From: a virus | Strand: one strand, 5' to 3' | DNA: 29,478 nucleotides | Virus record (IMG/VR): IMGVR_UViG_3300028595_000292 | Coordinates: 1-29,478 of that record | Shown here: one piece after another, positions 25,314-29,478 of the stretch | How positions within the stretch are numbered: position 1 is the stretch's first letter | Layout: the number at the start of each line of letters is the position of its first letter | Notes under the pieces: model-generated | Seen by the model: the letters and a program-made list of their open reading frames with translations, nothing else | The model's database searches: none | What the model was told of the DNA's origin: nothing | Made by a program: the position numbers and the translations under genes

Positions 25314-26162
25314 TCACGCAGTCTCGGATTGAGCGAGCGGTTCCGTCAAGTAGAACTCCTCCCGCCCGTCAACACTCCTGCGAAGGATCATCGTGCGGCG
25401 CATGAGCCCGGCCATTGCCGAGAGCAATTCGATCCAGGTAACACTGCCAACACGGTCCTTAATGTCGCTGAGCGAAAGCGAGGAGGATGCGCTGGTATTC
25501 CACATCGCGCTGAGGATCGCCCGCCTGATCGCAGCGGGCCGACTCCCTCTCTCCGCCGGGTTGATCTTGAGTGCCGGCCACCCACAGTAAATCCAGTAAG
25601 CCAGGCCGCACGGCTCGGGGTCGAAGGGTGAAGCCTTGAGCTTCTCTGCAGCATCCTTGCGCATGGCCTCGGCACCACTGGCCTTCACTTCCGCCTTGCA
25701 CTTGGCAAGTACCTCTGCTCGTTGGCGCCGCAAGCGATCCGCCCAGCGCTTCGACATATACACGCGCTGGCGGCGATCGTTGTAAAGGTCGGCAATATCT
25801 TCACTCTTACGAAGCCGCTTCAAGATCCCCGTAAGCTCGTGCCCCTTGGCGAACCCTACAACTCGCTGAAGCTGTGAAAAGGTGACGCCGGTCGCGCCGG
25901 CCTGTTCTATGATCGCAAGAATAATCGCCTCCTTACGGGTAGTCCATACACCATCGCTTCCTCGCGTTCGTGACAGCGCCTTGTCAAACAGCGTATCCTC
26001 CGGTTCCTCGAACCAGACGCCGCCGGAGAGTGCAAGCCCTAGCTGTTCCAATTCACTCCACGTCCAGCCGGCCTCAATCTGATATTGCGCGCTGGCCCGG
26101 CATTTGTCGCAGAGTCCGCGAAAGCCGGCCTCTCCTTCGCATCCCTCGATAATGCACTTCAT
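25314..26162 (-). CDS. Zinc-finger protein with winged-helix-like C-terminal regions
   Basis: The 282-residue protein starts with a compact zinc motif, CIIEGCEGEAGFRGLCDKC (C-x4-C-x9-C-x2-C), followed by WTWSELEQLGL. The same module opens the preceding gene. The rest has two stretches resembling winged-helix DNA-binding domains: EAIILAIIEQAGATGVTFSQ with LTGILKRLRKSEDIADLYND, and RRAILSAMWN, LSLSDIKDRV, EFYLTEPLAQ. A basic helical linker (RRQRAEVLAKCKAEVK) lies between. It may be a phage transcription or replication regulator. The ATG at 26162 is preceded by GAAGAGAGG, 13 bases upstream. No named family is recognised. Confidence 0.75.
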   Translation of the reverse strand: MKCIIEGCEGEAGFRGLCDKCRASAQYQIEAGWTWSELEQLGLALSGGVWFEEPEDTLFDKALSRTRGSDGVWTTRKEAIILAIIEQAGATGVTFSQLQRVVGFAKGHELTGILKRLRKSEDIADLYNDRRQRVYMSKRWADRLRRQRAEVLAKCKAEVKASGAEAMRKDAAEKLKASPFDPEPCGLAYWIYCGWPALKINPAERGSRPAAIRRAILSAMWNTSASSSLSLSDIKDRVGSVTWIELLSAMAGLMRRTMILRRSVDGREEFYLTEPLAQSETA

Positions 26163-26223
26163 TTCTCAGAACCTCTCTTCAGACGGTGTTATTGCCCCGT
26201 CTCGTACACGAACGCACGGCCGG

Positions 26224-26790
26224 CTACTGTTGCCAAGGCGGTACAACGGGCTGCTCGGGCTCGGCCTGCTGCGGCTCAACGGCAACATTCAGAGGTTCGG
26301 CGGGTGGCAGGTTAGTCAGACCAATGGCCGGCGGCTGGGCCGGCGGCGCCTGCTGCTGGCCAGGGCCCATAACCAGCGGAGCCGGCGGAACCGGATACTG
26401 TCCAGGGCGCACCTCCGGGAGGATGCCAATTTCACCCGTGGTCGGGAAAGCCGCGTCAGTTTCATCCATGATGGTTGCCGTGCGCTGCTGGCCGGGGCCC
26501 ATGGTCGGCGGCTCGAACTCGCCATCAAGCTCCTGCTTGATCGCCCGTGGATCTGGGGCCGCCGGCGACTCGGGCTGCGCCAGTAGCTCCTCGAAGGCAA
26601 CGCGGAAGGGATTCCTCTGGGTAGCACTCACCACGTTCTTCGGCGGCAGCGAAAGCCCCATCGCCTCTAACTCCTCCCACGTCGTCTTGCCGTTGCTAAC
26701 CGCCTTCAGCGCTGTCTGGTAGCACGACCGACAAAGCCCACGGCAATACGCCTTCCGCTCGCAACTCTTGACCAGGCACTTCTTCTTCAT
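26224..26790 (-). CDS. Zinc-module protein with Pro/Gln-rich tail
   Basis: The 188-residue protein opens with the motif CLVKSCERKAYCRGLCRSCY, which has Cys spacing C-x4-C-x5-C-x3-C-x2-C, then TTWEELEAMGLSLPPK, matching the module of the next gene. From about residue 60 it is disordered and rich in Pro, Gln and Glu, with a repeated MGPGQQ phrase (twice). Such a design suits a scaffold-like or regulatory adaptor that binds nucleic acid or a host protein through the zinc module. It is the first gene of the leftward region, about 40 bases downstream of the start predicted for promoter copy 4, with GGAGAAGAGAG before the ATG. Confidence 0.72.
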   Translation of the reverse strand: MKKKCLVKSCERKAYCRGLCRSCYQTALKAVSNGKTTWEELEAMGLSLPPKNVVSATQRNPFRVAFEELLAQPESPAAPDPRAIKQELDGEFEPPTMGPGQQRTATIMDETDAAFPTTGEIGILPEVRPGQYPVPPAPLVMGPGQQQAPPAQPPAIGLTNLPPAEPLNVAVEPQQAEPEQPVVPPWQQ

Positions 26791-26837
26791 CTCTCTTCTC
26801 CGGTAACTGAGGTAGGAAAGTGAACGTCACTACCTTC

Positions 26838-26877
26838 AGATTAACATGCCGGCCTGATCGGAAAGGAAAACCTATCA
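26838..26877 (-). promoter_or_regulatory. Putative phage late promoter, copy 4 (first leftward unit)
   Basis: Gap-free member of the four-copy family: TGATAGGTTTTCC at positions 1-13, CGAT at 18-21 and TGTTAATCT at 32-40, then GAAGG. Unlike copies 1-3 it has a leader of about 40 bases before the first start codon, which carries a normal ribosome site. Confidence 0.7.
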
Positions 26878-26998
26878 TTGTGCCCCCACGGCTCCCAAGC
26901 CCGGGGCGTTTACACGTCCTCTGCTACTACGGCCGAATCACCCGGCAGAACGGTGGTTCACGCGCGAGGCCGCTCATCAGCCGTCCAGACGGGTGTGG

Positions 26999-27069
26999 CT
27001 CGACGTGCGTCAAGGCTCTGCACGGCTCTATTCCCGATGGTAGTGTGCAGCCCACTGACGCACGTCGAG
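26999..27069. repeat. Large inverted repeat with 14-bp perfect arms
   Basis: CTCGACGTGCGTCA at 26999-27012 is exactly complementary to TGACGCACGTCGAG at 27056-27069. Inside it CTGCAC (27018-27023) pairs with GTGCAG (27045-27050), leaving small internal loops and an apical loop of about 20 nt. It could be a structured RNA on either strand or a cruciform. It is not next to a stop codon and has no T tract, so it is not a simple terminator. Confidence 0.8.
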
Positions 27070-27071
27070 GG

Positions 27072-27100
27072 CATGGGGATAGACCTCGGGGCGCCCCATG
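27072..27100. repeat. Inverted repeat, 7-bp arms
   Basis: CATGGGG (27072-27078) and CCCCATG (27094-27100) lie three bases after the 14-bp-arm inverted repeat and appear to form the second hairpin of a series. Confidence 0.6.
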
Positions 27101-27130
27101 GGGAAGCGCTGGGGATTCGATCCGGTCGGC

Positions 27131-27151
27131 TGGAGCGCTTCTGGAGCGCTT
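27131..27151. repeat. Direct repeat TGGAGCGCTT with 11-base period
   Basis: TGGAGCGCTT occurs at 27131-27140 and again at 27142-27151. Spacing of one helical turn suggests side-by-side protein binding; no protein is known. Confidence 0.55.
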
Positions 27152-27158
27152 TTGGGAC

Positions 27159-27202
27159 CCGGACACTCGGACGGGCACCAGGACGGGGCATCCGAGTGCC
27201 GG
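27159..27202. repeat. Inverted repeat with 12-bp arms and one bulge
   Basis: CCGG (27159-27162), a bulged A, and CACTCGGA (27164-27171) pair with TCCGAGTG (27191-27198) and CCGG (27199-27202). Third hairpin of the 26999-27202 series. Confidence 0.7.
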
Positions 27203-27234
27203 CCCGGCCCCAGATGTTGGGACAGAAGGACGTT

Positions 27235-27632
27235 GTGTCATAGAGAGTCAGCACACGCTATAGAGGATAGTGCCGCTTGGTAGGACACTTTACGTTTGTG
27301 TCGTGGCGTGTCACATGGACACTTTAGCTAGTTGGGTGGTTTGCTCACCCCCCGCGACGTAAGTTGAGAAGAGGAAGGTACTTACTACTATACTATATAT
27401 ATATATTATATATATTCTAATTACTATTCCCTCCCCTTTTTCAACGGTTTTTCTTTTCTATGTCATGGTGTCAAGGGCTTGTGTCCTTTCCCTCAGATAC
27501 GGTTTTTCCTCGGCCGGACTTCCCAGGGGTCTTATGTGTTAAGGAAAGCGCTGACACAGGGACACTTCTCGCAAGTCCTTACCAGGAAAGAACTTCACTG
27601 TGTCAAATACTCTTAGTGACGCAGCCGGTGTC
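27235..27632. repeat. Eleven GTGTC/GACAC repeats around an AT-rich tract (possible origin)
   Basis: GTGTC or its complement starts at 27235, 27284, 27298, 27308, 27318, 27468, 27481, 27553, 27561, 27600 and 27628. Chance would give about one in this length. Most read GTGTCA or GTGTCC. An almost pure A/T stretch (27383-27428) in otherwise GC-rich DNA lies in the middle, followed by a pyrimidine-rich run. Iteron-like repeats beside an AT-rich unwinding element is the usual plan of a replication origin; the initiator is not in the window. Confidence 0.5.
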
Positions 27633-27805
27633 AACCATGATACTTCTCATTTTCCACGTAGTATTGCGCTTTTCCGAATAGAATCCGACTAGAATCTGCC
27701 CTTGGGACGTTGGTGCGTAGTCCCTTCCGGGCGTTATACCCCAATTGGTAGCCTGCGAAGCCGGCTTTGCTACGTTGCATTTGGCTTGAGAAACACCGGC
27801 CTTTC

Positions 27806-28061
27806 GGGGCCCCTGGTTCGAGACAACTGACTGGACGGCTCAGGGATCTGGTGCCTACGCCCTGGCTTCGCCTCTGAGGCTCGCTAAGGGGCCCCCTGTG
27901 TGATTTGACCTTGGGGCCCCCTTGCGCTCGTCCTGAGCGATCTGAGGGGACAGGGGCCCCATTTGCCGGAGAATCTGTGTGGCGCCGGAGGGGGGCTAAG
28001 TGTATACGGTTCAGGCAAGCACCCGGGGGGGTGGGGCAAGACTTCCGGGCAATGGGGCCCC
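27806..28061. repeat. Five copies of the palindrome GGGGCCCC
   Basis: GGGGCCCC occurs at 27806, 27888, 27913, 27953 and 28054, usually followed by CT or C. An 8-base palindrome is not expected once by chance in 250 bases. Small hairpins lie between them (CGCTC/GAGCG near 27925). Function unknown: protein sites, RNA pairing or long-range contacts are possible. Confidence 0.65.
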
Positions 28062-28192
28062 CTATGACCGTCGCAATCGTTGCCACCCTACCGGCCCGAC
28101 TGCTGTACACCTGCGCTCCCCTGCGCCGTAAGGTGTTGCTACGCTTGCACTTGCAATAGCCCGAGGGGGATTCGCATACCAGGGTGCGCTGT

Positions 28193-28239
28193 GTGTAGTC
28201 AGATTGACTACACCGCGTGTGTCGTCAGATTGACGACAC
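28193..28239. promoter_or_regulatory. Two tandem 21-bp palindromes, probable operators
   Basis: At 28193-28213 the arms are GTGTAGTCA and TGACTACAC around GAT; at 28219-28239 they are GTGTCGTCA and TGACGACAC around GAT. The copies differ at one position in each arm and the two changes match, so symmetry is kept. Centres are 26 bp apart, about 135-180 bp upstream of the early promoter. A dimeric repressor or an RNA hairpin pair would explain this. Confidence 0.65.
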
Positions 28240-28303
28240 CCCAGAGATAGCCCCCCCCTCCCTGCGCCGCCAACACCAACACACAACATGCACCCCACCA
28301 TAG

Positions 28304-28337
28304 CTAGCATACACTACGCTACACCTAGCCTACGCTA
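28304..28337 (+). repeat. Direct repeat CTAGC...CTACGCTA upstream of the early promoter
   Basis: CTAGC and CTACGCTA occur at 28304-28308 and 28314-28321, and again at 28325-28329 and 28330-28337 with the inner gap closed. They end 36 bases before the -35 box and could bind a regulator. Confidence 0.45.
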
Positions 28338-28372
28338 TACGTGCCCAATACCAGCTAAAATAAAATCACTAT

Positions 28373-28401
28373 TTGACAATCACCAAACTAGCACGTATGC
28401 T
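28373..28401 (+). promoter_or_regulatory. Sigma70-type early promoter
   Basis: Consensus -35 TTGACA (28373-28378), 17-bp spacer, -10 TATGCT (28396-28401), with an A/T-rich stretch just upstream. Transcription would start near 28408, about 48 bases before the first rightward gene. It needs only host RNA polymerase, as expected for early genes. Confidence 0.85.
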
Positions 28402-28455
28402 TGTATTAGTCGCACGGAAACGTTTACACGCAATCCACACAAAACGGGGGTCACC

Positions 28456-28620
28456 ATGGAAACGGCAACTAAGCTTATCGTCGAGTCAACTACCAAGCGC
28501 TACACCGCAACCCTTCGCAACCCCCTTACCATTGGCGAGATATGGGCGCACTTTGTCGCAAGAGGGAAGCGCCCTGCAATGGTCACTCTGGCCAACCACG
28601 TCGCACGGGTTCAACTCTGA
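28456..28620 (+). CDS. Small early protein
   Basis: The 54-residue protein METATKLIVESTTKRYTATL... is basic, with an amphipathic helix-like segment (IGEIWAHFVARGKRP) and a hydrophobic end. GGGGG lies seven bases before the ATG at 28456, which is the first good start after the early promoter. No family is recognised. Small, early, first-in-operon phage proteins commonly act on host polymerase or defence; here that is inference only. Confidence 0.65.
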   Translation: METATKLIVESTTKRYTATLRNPLTIGEIWAHFVARGKRPAMVTLANHVARVQL

Positions 28621-28634
28621 CACCCGCAACACCC

Positions 28635-28658
28635 GCAACCCGTCAAGCACCTTGGAGA
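28635..28658 (+). repeat. Leader repeat, copy 1
   Basis: A 24-base sequence starting GCAACCCGTCAAGCACC and ending TTGGAGA lies upstream of the second early gene and includes its ribosome site. A 23-base copy with one T missing is at 29445-29467, before the window's end. Confidence 0.8.
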
Positions 28659-28666
28659 GAAGCACC

Positions 28667-29086
28667 ATGAAAACTACCATTCGCTACCAGAACATCGAGC
28701 TTACCTTTTCCGATGCCGATGTTGCGAACCCGGACGACTACATTCCGGCTGGGGAGTATAACCCCCATGACGTACGCCCATGGCTTATCCATGACCATGG
28801 CTTTCCCGTTGCGCTGGTGTTTGCGTCACACTTGCAAGAGGCATTCGACATTGCCGTTGATAACGACAAGCTTGACGGGTTCATGATTGCCGAATCCGAC
28901 TATGCAGACTACGGCATCGGCACCAATGAAGAGCGCTGCGCCCGGCTTGGCAACGCTGGCGAGCCGTTCGATATTGACGCGCTGGGGTACGTCGAATTGA
29001 ACAATCCCCCCTTCTCATTCGCAGCGCTTATCGAAGCGCATAACGCAACGGGCGACTCTATCACTCGAAGCGCATACTTCGCCTAG
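28667..29086 (+). CDS. Acidic early protein
   Basis: The 139-residue protein is strongly acidic (about 26 Asp/Glu against 7-8 Lys/Arg), with segments DADVANPDDYIPAGEYNPHD, ALVFASHLQEAFDIAVDN and GFMIAESDYADYGIGTNEER. Its early position and charge are like those of DNA-mimic anti-restriction proteins, but the expected ArdA sequence patterns are not seen, so that name is not used. The ATG at 28667 has TTGGAGAG upstream in the repeated leader. The frame is open further upstream, across the first gene, but without a start that fits. Confidence 0.78.
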   Translation: MKTTIRYQNIELTFSDADVANPDDYIPAGEYNPHDVRPWLIHDHGFPVALVFASHLQEAFDIAVDNDKLDGFMIAESDYADYGIGTNEERCARLGNAGEPFDIDALGYVELNNPPFSFAALIEAHNATGDSITRSAYFA

Positions 29087-29107
29087 AACACCCCGGGCAT
29101 GGACAGC

Positions 29108-29143
29108 CCGACTAGCGCCCGTCGCCCGACGGGTTCTAGTCGG
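29108..29143 (+). other. Nested hairpin between early genes
   Basis: CCGACTAG (29108-29115) pairs with CTAGTCGG (29136-29143); inside, CCCGTC (29118-29123) pairs with GACGGG (29128-29133) around a GCCC loop, with a CG/TT internal loop. No T run follows, so it is more like an RNA processing or stabilising site than an intrinsic terminator. It lies 22 bases after the stop of the acidic gene. Confidence 0.65.
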
Positions 29144-29180
29144 CTTGTCTATCCTACCAGCACCAAGAGGTAAGCACCCG

Positions 29181-29444
29181 ATGAAAACGCAACCCAAAGC
29201 GCCCGAATGGGGGTGGCGAGACAATGGCGGTTATTACTGCCCTTGCGGTCTGATTATCGGCCGCAATCTGCGAGGGGAAAGCCCCGCCGCGCTTGTAGCC
29301 GAACATGTTCGGCATTGCGTGCCGAATGCCGTAGCGTGCTTGAACACGCGACACCCCATCAACCCCCGCCCCGCGCGGTATTCCCCCGAAACATGGCAAC
29401 TCGCTCTGCGCGAGTATTTGAACCCTGGCAGCGCTGGTAAGTAG
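29181..29444 (+). CDS. Small zinc-finger-like early protein
   Basis: The 87-residue protein has GGYYCPCGLIIGRN and, 19 residues after the second Cys, AEHVRHC. This C-x-C ... H-x3-H-C set could bind one zinc ion. The N terminus has EWGWRDNGG; the C terminus is Pro/Arg-rich then helical (SPETWQLALREYL). AGAGGTAAG precedes the ATG at 29181. No family is recognised; DNA or RNA binding in early control is plausible. Confidence 0.72.
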   Translation: MKTQPKAPEWGWRDNGGYYCPCGLIIGRNLRGESPAALVAEHVRHCVPNAVACLNTRHPINPRPARYSPETWQLALREYLNPGSAGK

Positions 29445-29467
29445 GCAACCCGTCAAGCACCTGGAGA
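29445..29467 (+). repeat. Leader repeat, copy 2
   Basis: Starts GCAACCCGTCAAGCACC and ends TGGAGA, one base shorter than copy 1. By analogy with copy 1 a further early gene should start within about 10-20 bases, that is, just outside the window. Confidence 0.75.
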
Positions 29468-29478
29468 CTTCACCTAAT

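Larger units (their letters stand above)
26878..28192. other. Long intergenic control region without credible genes
   Basis: About 1.3 kb between the leftward late units and the rightward early operon. Open frames occur on both strands, but they lack ribosome sites and have low-complexity, Arg/Pro/Ser-rich translations. The region holds inverted repeats (26999-27202), GTGTC/GACAC repeats around an AT-rich tract (27235-27632) and GGGGCCCC repeats (27806-28061), listed separately. It is probably the origin and regulatory centre, perhaps with one or more non-coding RNAs. No known RNA family is recognised. Confidence 0.65.

Noticed and set aside
26181-26202. AGACGG/CCGTCT hairpin between the two zinc-module genes
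   Set aside because: Only six pairs, large loop and no T tract; it may be chance and is not listed as a terminator.
26820-27263. 147-codon open frame on the plus strand
   Set aside because: It runs through promoter copy 4 and several inverted repeats, has no ribosome site and a low-complexity translation.
27735-27825. tRNA-like features (CCAATTGGTAG resembling a D-loop, GGTTCGAG resembling a T-loop)
   Set aside because: No 7-bp acceptor stem or 5-bp T stem can be formed at the right distances, and there is no fitting anticodon arm.
27631-28110. 159-codon open frame on the minus strand in the intergenic region
   Set aside because: Arg/Ser/Pro/Gly-rich translation with no domain, no ribosome site, and it covers repeat-rich non-coding DNA.
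28667-29086. ArdA anti-restriction protein
   Set aside because: Only charge and position agree; the characteristic ArdA segments are not seen.
1-29478. CRISPR array, integrase, transposase, rRNA
   Set aside because: No regularly spaced repeats and no matching protein motifs are present.

Overview
The window is the late (structural) half of a tailed-phage genome plus the start of an opposing early region. The DNA is GC-rich. Starts are mostly ATG or GTG behind purine-rich Shine-Dalgarno sequences, so the host is a bacterium; nothing in the sequence fixes the taxon. No integrase, transposase, tRNA or rRNA gene is visible. A nozzle-like protein, a head-tail adaptor, Gln-rich and very large internal (ejection-type) proteins, and the absence of a tape measure or tail tube indicate a podovirus-like, short-tailed particle.

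Layout, read right to left on the minus strand: two proteins sharing an N-terminal zinc module (26790-25314); a terminase-small-like protein, a small zinc-cluster protein, the large terminase and the portal (25208-20588); a small conserved phage protein, scaffold, major capsid protein, putative decoration protein, adaptor, several small beta-rich proteins and a fibre-like protein (20533-13633); a small helical protein, the nozzle, two fibre-like proteins sharing a C-terminal module, a beta-rich virion protein, and three internal virion proteins, the last of 1653 residues (13562-2427); then a probable lysis/envelope cassette of two papain-fold cysteine peptidases, a secreted thioredoxin-fold-like membrane protein and a one-helix membrane protein (2405-89). 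DNA packaging, head, tail, ejection and exit genes are thus expressed in assembly order from one strand.

Four 40-bp sequences align without gaps at 26838-26877, 25215-25254, 20541-20580 and 2410-2449. Each lies directly before the first gene of one of four leftward units. They share an upstream box, a central GAT and an extended -10-like TGnTAnnnT, and look like a phage-specific late promoter family; at two of them the start codon sits where the transcript should begin. Intrinsic terminators lie at 25264, 17116 and 13585.

Between the leftward late genes and a rightward early operon is about 1.6 kb with no credible gene (26791-28455). It contains a series of strong inverted repeats, an AT-rich tract among 11 copies of GTGTC/GACAC, five copies of GGGGCCCC, and two tandem palindromes differing by a matched change in both arms. 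A consensus sigma70-type promoter (TTGACA, 17 bp, TATGCT) then drives three small rightward genes (28456-29444), with a fourth apparently starting just beyond the window. This region is the best candidate for the phage's replication and control centre and for undescribed biology.
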